This document shows, one piece after another, positions 9,237 through 17,602 of a stretch of DNA of 64,000 bases. Under the pieces are notes generated by a model. That model did no database searches, was not told the DNA's origin, and was given only the letters and a program-made list of their open reading frames with translations. Position 1 is the stretch's first letter, and every line of letters begins with the position of its first letter. Source of the DNA: Prochlorococcus sp. MIT 1307 (GTDB lineage Bacteria; Cyanobacteriota; Cyanobacteriia; PCC-6307; Cyanobiaceae); NCBI RefSeq assembly GCF_034092395.1, contig NZ_CP139301.1, forward strand, positions 744,001 through 808,000, read 5' to 3'. The position numbers and the translations under genes were made by a program.

Positions 9237-10444
9237 TGCGCATTATTGCGAAAATTCGCTTGTTGGCATCAATAGGAGCTGGTGGAGTTATCTATTTAAC
9301 TCCTCTAGTGTTCAACCAAATAGCACTTTCAGCTACACAAATTGGAAGCGGGCTTGCAATTGCTGCTTTTGTAGGAACTCTTTCACGTCTAATAACAGGA
9401 GGTTTACTCGATCGCGGCGTCTATAGTTCATTAACCATCAAGTGGGCAGCCATAGTTGCCATTGCTTCTGATTTCTTTCTCTTTAATGCACAAAATTTCA
9501 ATGCGTTTGTAGTAGGTCAAATTGTTCTAGGCATAGCCGCAGGAATTTATTGGCCTGGTGTAGAGCTTGCTGTTCCTGCCAGCTGTGGGAAATTCCCCTC
9601 CAGTAAAGGGTTTGCTCTTGTACGCAGTGCTGACGCATTAGGGACAAGTATTGGAGCACTTCTTGGCTCTTTAGCTGCACTAATAAGCGCTATTCGTATG
9701 GTCTATTTATTAGATACATGCTGCATGATCCTACTTCTACTCTTATTAACAAAAAACTCTCAAAAAGACAAAAGAGCAGAAGCAATTAAAGAGCTTGAAC
9801 AGAGTCAATTAATCAATAAAGAAAATTTCGCAGACAAAGAGGGCAAATGGTTGCATCAACTTTTTCCAATACTCGTGTTAAGCCTTCTTGCGACAGCCAT
9901 CTTCACACTTCTACAAAGTGCACTCCCTCTTGATCTAGTCAAAGGAGGCATATCTAGACCTCCCGTTAGTGAGGCTCAGAGCGGTGCAATTCTTGCTCTC
10001 CAGCTTTGCTTGCTAGTCCTATTTCAATGGCCTATCGGGCGATGGCTGTCAGAAAAAAGTAAGAAGTTTTCTCTTAGAATAAGTTTTTCATGCTTTGCTT
10101 TTGGCTGCCTATTACTAGGTCTTTCAGCGATTTTTACTAAGGGCATAATCTTAGTGTTAATTTCTCAACTTCCCTTAGCATTTGCATTAGCAGCCTTTCT
10201 ACCAACGGCAACTGAAGCAGTAATACAAACACCACCCATTGATCATAGAGGAATAGCAATGGCTTTGTTCTCACAATGCTTTGCTATTAGCGCGCTAATA
10301 GCTCCAATCCTATCTGGTTTAATTATCGATATGCAAGGGAATGGGATACTGGTCTGGCTAACAATGAGTATTGCCTGCTTAATAATGTTGCCATTAACAA
10401 AAAAAGTAAAAACAAAGTCAATTAACAATTATTTTGAAGCATAG
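9164..10444 (+). CDS. Major facilitator superfamily transporter
   Basis: The protein has about 400 residues and 11-12 hydrophobic segments. The conserved loop between TM2 and TM3 reads LSRLITGGLLDRG, close to the MFS signature GxLaDrxGrr. Substrate is not evident. The GTG at 9164 overlaps the divergent hydrolase. Because recognisable sequence begins at IRLLASIGAGGVIYLTP, a later start, for instance TTG near 9260, is likely. A short tail after LPLTKKVKTK ends the protein. Confidence 0.85.
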   Translation: MVFLLSVLNTTPNFYFWWNQFPSPLRIIAKIRLLASIGAGGVIYLTPLVFNQIALSATQIGSGLAIAAFVGTLSRLITGGLLDRGVYSSLTIKWAAIVAIASDFFLFNAQNFNAFVVGQIVLGIAAGIYWPGVELAVPASCGKFPSSKGFALVRSADALGTSIGALLGSLAALISAIRMVYLLDTCCMILLLLLLTKNSQKDKRAEAIKELEQSQLINKENFADKEGKWLHQLFPILVLSLLATAIFTLLQSALPLDLVKGGISRPPVSEAQSGAILALQLCLLVLFQWPIGRWLSEKSKKFSLRISFSCFAFGCLLLGLSAIFTKGIILVLISQLPLAFALAAFLPTATEAVIQTPPIDHRGIAMALFSQCFAISALIAPILSGLIIDMQGNGILVWLTMSIACLIMLPLTKKVKTKSINNYFEA

Positions 10445-10500
10445 ATAAAAATATAAATCATATGCCACAAGGCTTAAAAGAAAAAATTTAGATCAGAAAA

Positions 10501-10884
10501 TTATTGATCTATTATTCTAATGTCAACTAAAATTCCTTCTTTTTCTAATTCCATTAAACGACGTTCTCTCAAGAAAAGAAACAATGGAGCAGCAAATGCA
10601 AACGCAATGGTAAAGGTGCTTAGTAAAACAATCCACAGATTCTTCATCTTCAACCTACGAGCCTCAGTTACAATCCAAATGATTATTGCGCTAGCACCAA
10701 CCATCAAGTCCCTAGACAAAGATTCAGCTGCAGGATTTATATTAGCAAGTAAAATAAATTTATTTATGTCAAACCCTGGGCCATAAGTTTGAGCAAACTC
10801 AATATTTGAAAGAGTAGGCAGAATAGCTCCCAAAATAGCCAAGGAAAAATAGACGAAGCTAATCAATCTTCTTGAAGAAGGCAT
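10501..10884 (-). CDS. DUF2834-type small membrane protein
   Basis: The 127-residue protein has four hydrophobic segments, including LISFVYFSLAILGAILP and LWIVLLSTFTIAFAFAAPLFLF. A loop with FAQTYGPGFDINKFI and a tail LRERRLMELEKEG match the DUF2834 pattern as I know it. Function is unknown. It is convergent with the MFS gene and divergent from the PfkB kinase. It starts at ATG. Confidence 0.75.
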   Translation of the reverse strand: MPSSRRLISFVYFSLAILGAILPTLSNIEFAQTYGPGFDINKFILLANINPAAESLSRDLMVGASAIIIWIVTEARRLKMKNLWIVLLSTFTIAFAFAAPLFLFLRERRLMELEKEGILVDIRIIDQ

Positions 10885-10967
10885 CTTTAAAAAATTTTTT
10901 TTGGGCCCCCTTAAGGAGCTGTCTAACTACAAGTTACAATAAAAAGTATAATTTCACCAGTTAATTT

Positions 10968-11813
10968 TTGGAGTTACTTCAGAGCAAAAGTCTGCCGCCA
11001 ATCCCAAAACTTAAGCTAGCAGTTGTTGGTCACGTAGAATGGGTAAGTTTCCTGTCTGTCGACAAATGTCCGAGGGAGGGGACGATATCTCACGGCAAAA
11101 TATATCTAGAAGAGCCAGCTGGAGGAGGTGCAGTATCAGCAGTAAAGCTAGCAAAGTTAATAGGAGAACCTGTAGATTTTTTTACTGCTCTTGGTAATGA
11201 TCTAACAGGTAAAAAGTGCTTCAAAAAACTCAGTCAGCTTGGTCTAAATCTCAATGTTGCATGGAAAGATGAACCCACAAGAAAAGCTATAAGTATGATT
11301 AACCGAAAAGGAGAAAGAGCCATTACTGTTATAGGAGATCGACTTCAACCTTCCAAAAAAGATAAGCTTCCTTGGCAGAAAATGAATAAATATGATGGAG
11401 TTTTTTTAACTGCTGTAGGTTCAGATGCATTAAGTGATTGCAGAGAAGCAAATGTTTTAGTAGCTACACCTCGCCTTGGCCTGGGTGCATTGGAAGAAAA
11501 GAATATTAAGCTCGACGCAATAATTGGAAGTTCATTAGACCCAGACGAAAATATGGAAGGACTATCAATAAAACCTGCTCCACGCATACTTATCACAACT
11601 AAAGGTTCATTAGGAGGAGAATCATGGCCAGGGGGGCCATTCAAAGCTTTTAAACTCAATTCGCCACTTGTTGACACCTATGGATGCGGAGACAACTTTG
11701 CGGCAGGAGTAACCGCTGGGCTTGCAGCAGGCTGGAGCATTCAGCAGGCAATTAGCCTTGGATCGCAATGTGGGGCAGAGTGTGCAACTCACCTAGGTCC
11801 TTACGATCATTGA
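10968..11813 (+). CDS. PfkB-family carbohydrate kinase
   Basis: A ribokinase-type sugar or nucleoside kinase. Seen here: VVGHVEWVSF at the N-terminus, EEPAGGGAVSAVKLAKLIGE (substrate GG motif) and near the end LVDTYGCGDNFAAGVTAGLAAG, the PfkB signature 2 with the catalytic Asp in GCGDNF. The canonical family motif is DTxGAGD, so the Cys replacing Ala is a mild variation. At 281 residues it is somewhat short but complete. It starts at TTG. Substrate not determined. Confidence 0.9.
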   Translation: MELLQSKSLPPIPKLKLAVVGHVEWVSFLSVDKCPREGTISHGKIYLEEPAGGGAVSAVKLAKLIGEPVDFFTALGNDLTGKKCFKKLSQLGLNLNVAWKDEPTRKAISMINRKGERAITVIGDRLQPSKKDKLPWQKMNKYDGVFLTAVGSDALSDCREANVLVATPRLGLGALEEKNIKLDAIIGSSLDPDENMEGLSIKPAPRILITTKGSLGGESWPGGPFKAFKLNSPLVDTYGCGDNFAAGVTAGLAAGWSIQQAISLGSQCGAECATHLGPYDH

Positions 11814-11898
11814 TTTTATGCTAAAAATATCTATAAAAAGAATGGGCAATACCTTTCATAAGGCTGACTCTCACATTGCCAAATAGAATTAGAGCACA

Positions 11899-12090
11899 AT
11901 GAAAAAGAAACTAGAAACAACAAAAAAAAGCCTTACTTACCAAGTAATATTTTTTGGCTTCACTCTGACAATACTTCTTTTCGACTCCATTTTTATACTT
12001 CTTTCTGCCCTCCAAAAAGGGATTTTAAAAAAGGAAGTCCTATCAAAAAAATCGAATCTTGGTTTTGACTTTAAAATAATTATCAAGTAA
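11899..12090 (+). CDS. Possible small single-TM protein
   Basis: A 63-codon ATG frame with one strong hydrophobic stretch (VIFFGFTLTILLFDSIFILL) between Lys-rich ends. This is the usual layout of small picocyanobacterial membrane proteins, but AT-rich DNA produces such frames by chance. An opposite-strand frame also covers it. Kept as a low-confidence gene. Confidence 0.35.
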   Translation: MKKKLETTKKSLTYQVIFFGFTLTILLFDSIFILLSALQKGILKKEVLSKKSNLGFDFKIIIK

Positions 12091-12257
12091 TCACAAACCA
12101 AGACTGAAATGCACTGCAAAAAAGTAATTAGCAAGTATTAATACTAGTCAATCCTAGTTTTAGGTTCAGAATAAGTATCAAAAGATAAAACATATAAAAA
12201 ATCCATAGAGAAATAGAACTTGATAAGTCTAAGGGATCTTGCTTTACTAGGCATATC

Positions 12258-12641
12258 ATGACCCATACGAAAATGAGTTTATTACTTATCATATTAATCA
12301 GTACAATTTTGATATTTCTTATTTTATTTCTCAACATTAAGGAAAGGGAACGTCATCGCCAATCAAGCCTTGTTACAAGGTTCAGAAAAAAGTTTAAAAG
12401 TGAAGCTCATTTAAGAGAAAAGCCAAAAGAAGAGTTTCTAGAATCCCTTATGGCCGATCCAGAAAGAAATATTCAAATCGGCCTTTGGGACAAAGAGAAT
12501 GAACTAAGAGAAAAGGCCGATATCCATAAAGCAAGGTTGATTAAATATGGTTATTCAACCATGAATGGAGAAACATTTTACATGGAATCAAAGGGGGTTG
12601 TTTATAGGTACAACACTGAAGGAAAGAAGATATATATATAA
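12258..12641 (+). CDS. Hypothetical protein with N-terminal membrane anchor
   Basis: The 127-residue protein has a strong N-terminal TM (LLLIILISTILIFLILFL), then a basic linker and an acidic/basic cytoplasmic part containing ADPERNIQIGLWDKENE. It ends with YSTMNGETFYMESKGVVYRYN, which looks like a small beta hairpin domain. No family was recognised. Composition and regular amphipathic pattern support coding. Confidence 0.7.
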   Translation: MTHTKMSLLLIILISTILIFLILFLNIKERERHRQSSLVTRFRKKFKSEAHLREKPKEEFLESLMADPERNIQIGLWDKENELREKADIHKARLIKYGYSTMNGETFYMESKGVVYRYNTEGKKIYI

Positions 12642-12955
12642 AAGATCTAGGATTAAGAATAATCTAATCTCTTATTCCTCGAAGCCTTTTACGCCAGGAG
12701 ATCGGTCAACTAGAAATCCTTATAGAATCTATTTAGAATTTCTAGCTCTGATTTTATTATTTGCTTGCATACTAAACTTCAAAGCAAAAGATCAAAGATT
12801 TTAGCTAATAAGTCTTTTTATACTAAAGGCAAAGTATTAGAAAAGCCTTTGAGAAAACAAAGAGGAAAAAGGAAAGGAATTAAGACATAGTGGAAGCCTT
12901 AAACCTAGAAGGGTAAAATTTTTTCACAAAAAATCAATAATGAACACTAAGTTAA
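12642..12955. other. Intergenic region
   Basis: A frame at 12565-12804 continues past the end of the previous gene with a hydrophobic C-terminus, but it overlaps that gene by 77 nt and its first part looks like an out-of-frame translation. Nothing else is seen. Confidence 0.3.
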
Positions 12956-13120
12956 TCAATCAAAAAATCCATTCGAAGCCAAAAATAATCCTAGAAGGAT
13001 GATAGGACCGATCCCAAAGACAAATAAAACTAACTTAGCATTTCCTGGTTTTATTTCAGGCTCAAGTGACTTTGATTTCGACTTGATCTTTGTTCTTTGT
13101 TGTGATTTTCTTTTTGCCAT
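12956..13120 (-). CDS. Small single-TM protein (54 aa)
   Basis: Read on the minus strand from ATG at 13120, the frame gives a Lys/Arg/Ser-rich start (MAKRKSQQRTKIKSKSKS), then KLVLFVFGIGPIILLGLFLA and a short end NGFFD. A basic N-terminus, one TM and a short polar tail are typical of conserved micro-proteins in this group. Too short for standard gene finding. Function unknown. Confidence 0.65.
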   Translation of the reverse strand: MAKRKSQQRTKIKSKSKSLEPEIKPGNAKLVLFVFGIGPIILLGLFLASNGFFD

Positions 13121-13280
13121 GCTCAAATAAAAATCCAGACTAATAATGAAACTTCTCTATCAAGGTTCAATATTTTATTATGGAGATTTGATAAAACTCC
13201 ATAATAAAAGCCTTCAAACCTCAAATTCAATGTCTATCTTTTCTATGACATATTACTGAATCTTCTACAGAGTCATTTTA

Positions 13281-13619
13281 ATGCCACTAATTAATGTAAG
13301 TGTCTCCTCACCTGAAGTCCCAAATCAAGAAGACTTTCTAAAGGCACTATCCTTAAAGTTATCCAAATTAACTGGAAAGCCTGAACGATATGTCATGACA
13401 GTTCTTCAAACTAATGTTCCTATGACATTTGGAGGGAGTGAAGGTCCATGCTGCTATGTAGAGGTTAAGTCAATCGGTGGCCTAGAACCAAAGCAAATGA
13501 GTAATGAATTTTGTCAGCTAATTCAAATGATGACTGGAATCTCAGGAGATAGAATCTATATAAGCTTTGAAGATATTGCACCCAATCTTTGGGGGTTTAA
13601 TGGACAAACTTTTGGCTAG
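13281..13619 (+). CDS. MIF-like tautomerase
   Basis: A 112-residue homologue of macrophage migration inhibitory factor / phenylpyruvate tautomerase. It starts MPLINVSVSS, leaving the catalytic N-terminal proline after Met removal. It has a Lys in the active-site position region (KLSKLTGKPERYVMTVL) and the C-terminal ISGDRIYISFEDIAPNLWGFNGQTFG, which matches the MIF family closely in length and ending. MIF homologues have been described in Prochlorococcus before. The physiological role in cyanobacteria is not settled. Confidence 0.93.
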   Translation: MPLINVSVSSPEVPNQEDFLKALSLKLSKLTGKPERYVMTVLQTNVPMTFGGSEGPCCYVEVKSIGGLEPKQMSNEFCQLIQMMTGISGDRIYISFEDIAPNLWGFNGQTFG

Positions 13620-13630
13620 TGTAATAGACT

Positions 13631-13663
13631 AATCAAGTCTTTAGATGTTCTAAAGACTTGATT
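13631..13663 (+). terminator. Terminator-like hairpin after the MIF gene
   Basis: A perfect 15-bp inverted repeat (13631-13645 with 13649-13663, 3-nt loop TGT) lies 12 nt after the stop codon and is followed by TTCT. The stem is AT-rich with few trailing Ts, so termination is inferred from position and shape. Confidence 0.65.
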
Positions 13664-13808
13664 TTCTAGAAATATTTAAAAACTTTAGTACAAAATAAAT
13701 TTTCAAGCCAAAAGTGACGGAAGGTGAGTTTTTTCTTCATTATTTTTATATTCAAAACTGGTTTGGATTAGAATTGGTATTATCCCAAGCCTATTAGCAT
13801 CAAGAAAA

Positions 13809-14021
13809 ATGAGTACTAAAGAAACATCGAAAATTCAAATCTATCCTTTATTTGCAGCAATTAGTAGCGCAAGTCTATTACTTATTTCCATTTCTCTTCT
13901 CCCCATAGCTCAATGGGCAAAGACACAAAATGATTGTATTGACAAGACTTTTCGTACAGATGGCACAAATAATGCTGGCGTACCTTCCAAAGTATGGAGC
14001 TGCAATGGAGGAGGTGATTAA
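13809..14021 (+). CDS. Small secreted or membrane-anchored protein with C-terminal Cys
   Basis: The 70-residue protein has one hydrophobic segment (FAAISSASLLLISISLLPIAQW) followed by a short polar domain with two Cys (NDCIDKTF and KVWSCNGGGD) that could form a disulfide outside the cytoplasm. It starts at ATG. No named family was recognised; a conserved picocyanobacterial small protein is the best description. Confidence 0.65.
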   Translation: MSTKETSKIQIYPLFAAISSASLLLISISLLPIAQWAKTQNDCIDKTFRTDGTNNAGVPSKVWSCNGGGD

Positions 14022-14621
14022 GATGCTAGAAATAAGCAATCAAGAATATTATTTCTTCTTCGAAAGAAACTACATATCTCCCCTTAACTTCTCATTTACA
14101 ATGATTAGTGGTTAGCATTACTTGTAGTAAGTTCTCCCTTTGACGAGTAGTGAAGTCATAAAACATTCTTTAACCTCCAACTAAGTCATATTGCGTTGAA
14201 GTTGATTCAGCAGAATCCATGTTCAATTGTCTTATGACAAACAGGAAGGCCAAACAACCCAAATAAAACCTGCAAGCCAATATTTCTTCCGACTACGTTG
14301 CTAGAAATATCCCACCCTCAAATCTGAAATAGGTTCAAAACGGCTGCATCTCACATCAAGGAAGCAAAGATCTTATTTCGAGGAATCTCTTTCAATATCG
14401 TTTTTTTTTGCCTTGCTCTTAGAGCTCTGCAATGATCACAGCACGTTAACCAATAGACTTAAAAGCCGCTTATATACAAAAGAGCAAAGCAAATAAGAAG
14501 GCCAATTTTAAGGTTACAATTCAATCATGGTTCTTAGCATCGAAGAAAACACTTGATATAACAGGGGAATGAAGGTCTGGGGAAAAAATAACTTTGCTAT
14601 TCAGAGCCAATTAGCGTTGCA
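14022..14621. other. 600-nt intergenic region without recognisable genes
   Basis: Only very short frames are present on either strand. A poly-T run near 14400 and AT-rich sequence are seen, but no clear hairpin terminator or tRNA-like fold. It may hold a decayed gene or a small RNA; I see no direct sign of either. Confidence 0.35.
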
Positions 14622-15017
14622 TTGCGCAAAAAAAAATCAACACCTTTTTTGCGATTAGGTGAAAAGAGCAGCAAAATAGCGTTGTACTTCCCAACCAAGT
14701 CCTTGAACGCCAGCAACAACATCGAAATTATCGACGATGGGCCTGAAGGTCTCGATGCTGTCCCTGAGTCAATAGAGAGCGCCATACAAGATGGCATCGA
14801 TTTAAACGGATCTCCTTTACCAAAGGAGATGGTTGGCTTCTACAAAGAGGTAATGCAGAAAGAAGCTGAGAGAATCTGCCGTGTTCGAGTAGCCATGCGA
14901 AAAAAAATTATCGCTACTGGATCAAAACATTTTGATCAGGAGACTATGAATCAACGACTCTTGGATGCAGGCTGGGAAGGTTTAAAAGCTGCAGAAATCG
15001 CGTACTTTTTTAGCTAG
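14622..15017 (+). CDS. Hypothetical protein (helical C-terminal domain)
   Basis: A 131-residue frame. The part from NIEIIDDGPEGLDAVPESIE through FYKEVMQKEAERICRVRVAMRKKI to LLDAGWEGLKAAEIAYFF looks like a real, mostly helical protein with balanced charge. The first 25 residues come from a poly-A-rich stretch (RKKKSTPF), and the TTG start is uncertain; a TTG near 14703 is an alternative. No family recognised. Confidence 0.6.
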   Translation: MRKKKSTPFLRLGEKSSKIALYFPTKSLNASNNIEIIDDGPEGLDAVPESIESAIQDGIDLNGSPLPKEMVGFYKEVMQKEAERICRVRVAMRKKIIATGSKHFDQETMNQRLLDAGWEGLKAAEIAYFFS

Positions 15018-15145
15018 GGTAATGATAATCTCAATCCTCATCATAAGCTCTTGTGCCTATTAAGGAATCCAATGTCTTTGTGTTTCTCAAAAGAAGGACG
15101 AAAGAAATACTTTCTCATCAATTTTGAATCTATTTAAATTAGACT

Positions 15146-15598
15146 ATGGTCGATGGAAGTAATCCTCAAGGAACAACCCATGAAATAATTTTACAGCATT
15201 TTCTATTGGGAATAATTCTTTTTTTTGAAGCTTTAATTCTAATATTAAATATAATAATACCTAGTCCAAAAAGGTTTAAAACTTCTTTGGACAACCAAAA
15301 CAACAAAAAACAATTATTTCTATCAGAGAAGAGTGATGCTGAGCTAAGAGCTGTTTTAAAGAATGTTGATGCGATTTCGACCCTAAACAAAGCCCAATTA
15401 ACAAATTTGATCCTTTCCAATCAAAAAGCCTTAGAGAATTTAAAATTAGAAGAGAGAAAAAAATATCTAACGGGAATGACAAATCAAGAAATACGTTCTC
15501 TATTGAAAGGAGTAACTGGGGTCTCACGACTTAGAAAGTCCGAGCTTGTTGAAATGGTTATGAATCAAGATAGAATCAAAAAGTCTAATGTTCAATAA
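15146..15598 (+). CDS. Membrane-anchored protein with two Rho-N/SAP-like helical repeats
   Basis: The 150-residue protein has an N-terminal TM (LGIILFFEALILILNIII), then two similar helix-turn-helix units: SDAELRAVLKNVDAISTLNKAQLTNLIL and NQEIRSLLKGVTGVSRLRKSELVEMVM. The repeat pattern [ELR..LK.V..IS.L.K..L...I] resembles Rho N-terminal or SAP-type motifs. The two units look like an internal duplication. Nucleic-acid or protein binding near the membrane is a possibility, not shown. Confidence 0.7.
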   Translation: MVDGSNPQGTTHEIILQHFLLGIILFFEALILILNIIIPSPKRFKTSLDNQNNKKQLFLSEKSDAELRAVLKNVDAISTLNKAQLTNLILSNQKALENLKLEERKKYLTGMTNQEIRSLLKGVTGVSRLRKSELVEMVMNQDRIKKSNVQ

Positions 15599-15813
15599 TC
15601 TTATCCTAATCAAAAGCCAATCAAGTATCTAGACGGTCACCCTAAATATAGGAATTATTTTTGTATATCTTTTTTAAGGCCTTCTTGCCAACCAATATGA
15701 ATGAATTAAATCTAACCTCTTTCCAAGTACTTATCTAATGTCTCCTTAATCTATTCGTTTTAACCACCCGCCCTTAACAGTGAAAACATCCACCTCAGGA
15801 AGACTTTCAAGCA

Positions 15814-16044
15814 TTAATTAAATACTTTTCCCAAACATTTATAAAGATATGGATCCTTAGGCTGATAATCAAAAAGATAACTTTGATGTTCCCATAGATT
15901 CCAAAAGACTGCCCTATAAGAAGGCAAGTTTAGCGGATTTTTTTCAAGCACTGCCTTCAATAACTGCTGTATCCGAATGAACGACACAAGCCATTGATCT
16001 CGGTGCATAATTAATTCCGTAGTAACCGCTACAGAATCGTTCAC
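15814..16044 (-). CDS. Possible small protein, low confidence
   Basis: A 76-codon frame rich in aromatic residues (AVFWNLWEHQSYLFDYQPKDPYLY). Composition could be coding, and no competing frame is stronger, but no family or ribosome-binding site supports it. The surrounding 15599-16113 holds nothing else that I can name. Confidence 0.3.
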   Translation of the reverse strand: MNDSVAVTTELIMHRDQWLVSFIRIQQLLKAVLEKNPLNLPSYRAVFWNLWEHQSYLFDYQPKDPYLYKCLGKVFN

Positions 16045-16113
16045 CTCGCTTCATACTGAGGCGCAGTTTGACCCAAGTCAAGGAACGGGGGCTTGGGCCT
16101 TTTCGGAGGCTGC

Positions 16114-16284
16114 ATGATGACTACCCTTCTCTATCGTGGAAATGGCTATGTCCAGCACAAAAAAACCATTACAGATAAGCCAATCAGGCTGACCTATCGT
16201 AGAAACACATACACAAAGAGAGTGGACAGACTGGCCTCTAAGCACCCTGTTTTGATCTATCGCGGGCAAATGTACCAAAAATGA
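16114..16284 (+). CDS. DUF4278-type small protein
   Basis: About 56 residues starting MMTTLLYRGNGYVQHKK and containing RLTYRRNTYTK and HPVLIYRGQMYQK. The repeated Tyr-Arg-Gly/Arg motif with a following Tyr is typical of DUF4278 proteins common in marine cyanobacteria. The ATG pair at 16114/16117 was chosen over a TTG at 16093. Function unknown. Confidence 0.75.
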   Translation: MMTTLLYRGNGYVQHKKTITDKPIRLTYRRNTYTKRVDRLASKHPVLIYRGQMYQK

Positions 16285-16327
16285 CTTAGAGCGGCCTTAA
16301 AAGGCTTTTCGGGGCTCCAAGGTGCCT

Positions 16328-16355
16328 AATAGCTCCCTATGTCGGGGCTATTTTT
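16328..16355 (+). terminator. Hairpin terminator
   Basis: A 9-bp stem with one G.U pair (AATAGCTCC with GGGGCTATT) and a 7-nt loop is followed by a short T run. It lies 43 nt after the DUF4278 gene and is placed to end its transcript. Confidence 0.75.
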
Positions 16356-16722
16356 ATGAATGATATTTTTACTCTCGTTGACCATAAGGACTTTTTCACA
16401 CAGAAAAACCAATCAAAATAAATTTATGATTTTCTAAGGGTCTTTAGCTGAGGTCTGAAAGAAATAAATCCATGATTTTAGATAATGGAATCCCAGTTGA
16501 AAAAAATCGATATTCTCTGACCTCAAGCAACCTCTTCTAAGCAACAAATGCGCCTTTGCTTTATAAACATGGAGGTCGAGAGAAAACAACTGACTCTTTC
16601 ACAAAAAAAGCCATAGAAGGCAAACTAGTTGCTTCTATGGCTTAGGAGAAATCTCTATTGAGGTAGTGAAACCCAAGAGAGTGGGGTGAAGACCCTGCTA
16701 AAACTTTTTTAGTTCAAGCAAA
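16356..16722. other. Intergenic region before the antenna cluster
   Basis: No gene seen. The right part (about 16600-16700) lies downstream of the minus-strand MIDLTH gene and contains a possible hairpin, AAAGCCATAG...CTATGGCTT (16607-16644), that could terminate it. Confidence 0.4.
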
Positions 16723-16914
16723 TTAGCGAGTAAAGCGCTCTGATGGGTCATTACCTTTGCGGGCATACCAGTGGAACTGAGATACCTGCACAATTGCAAT
16801 GACTCCAAAAATCGCTGGGAGCAACTGGAAGCCACCTGAGGGCTTAACCAAACCAAGATCAGATGGGTGTGGTAGTTGAGTAGCGAAATCAATGATGTGG
16901 GTTAAATCAATCAT
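16723..16914 (-). CDS. MIDLTH-family small membrane protein, copy 1
   Basis: The 63-residue protein has an N-terminal amphipathic stretch (MIDLTHIIDFATQLPHPSD), GLVKPSGGF, one hydrophobic segment (LLPAIFGVIAIVQVSQF) and a basic end (HWYARKGNDPSERFTR). Two further copies lie at 17282-17602 and 26339-26542 with nearly the same first 29 residues. ATG at 16914 was chosen because the paralogs start at exactly this residue, although the frame stays open upstream. The family name is unknown to me. Position beside pcb genes suggests a photosystem or antenna accessory role (inference). Confidence 0.85.
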   Translation of the reverse strand: MIDLTHIIDFATQLPHPSDLGLVKPSGGFQLLPAIFGVIAIVQVSQFHWYARKGNDPSERFTR

Positions 16915-16960
16915 TAATAAAAAGGGGGCCTCGTAATAGCCCTGTTTGTGAATCCCGGTA

Positions 16961-17013
16961 TTTATAAACCAGAAGTGCATCAGCAAGGAAGCGTCTGTTG
17001 CATCTTGAAAACT
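16961..17013 (-). promoter_or_regulatory. Promoter region shared with MIDLTH copy 3
   Basis: On the minus strand AGTTTTCAAGATGCAACAGA (16994-17013) is identical to 26240-26259, and TATAAA (16961-16966) matches TATAAG at 26287-26292. Both elements sit at identical distances from their respective ATGs (80 and 47 nt). TATAAA is the likely -10 box. Confidence 0.7.
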
Positions 17014-17281
17014 GCCTACATAAAAAAAACCTCAAAAAGTCCTTAAAGCTCGATCCTTTTCTGAGTCAAAACAGCTATAAATAGAAGTTTATTGTCGATG
17101 TCCAAAAAAAATTCATTCGTTACGCCAAAGGACTAGTCAAAAAGCAATAAGAAATGATTATCTAAAACTACATCGATCGATCTACAAATGAAAAAGACAA
17201 TAAAACCCTAGGCTTTTGAAAAGCTAGAGCCTTATTGCCTTTCCTTATTGACTTTTTTAAAATATTTCTTATTTGATTTAC

Positions 17282-17602
17282 TTACTTAAGACCTAAAGGG
17301 AAAAATATTGTTTCAGGTCCGATCAAAATCACTGATATCCCAACAATGATAGCTAGTACTTGAACTCCAAAAAATTGACGCCAACGATAGGTGAATAAAG
17401 TGGAATCTGAGCTAAGTCCCCAACCTTCGGTTGGCTCGTTTGCCTCTCGAGCAAACCAATGAAAGTTTGACACCTGGAAAATTGCGATCAAACCAAATAC
17501 AAGTGGAACTATGGCAAAGCCACCTGAAGGCTTAACCAGACCAATATCAGAAGGGTGTGGAAGTTGTGTGGCGAAATCTATGACGTGAGTTAAATCAATC
17601 AT
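17282..17602 (-). CDS. MIDLTH-family small membrane protein, copy 2 (long form)
   Basis: The 106-residue protein starts like copy 1 (MIDLTHVIDFATQLPHPSD, then IGLVKPSGGF), with a first TM (VPLVFGLIAIFQVSNF) followed by HWFAREANEPTEGW. Unlike the other copies it has a second TM at the C-terminus (VQVLAIIVGISVILIG). It could be the ancestral form, with copies 1 and 3 shortened, or a gain. It does not share the upstream promoter element of the other copies. Function unknown. Confidence 0.85.
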   Translation of the reverse strand: MIDLTHVIDFATQLPHPSDIGLVKPSGGFAIVPLVFGLIAIFQVSNFHWFAREANEPTEGWGLSSDSTLFTYRWRQFFGVQVLAIIVGISVILIGPETIFFPLGLK

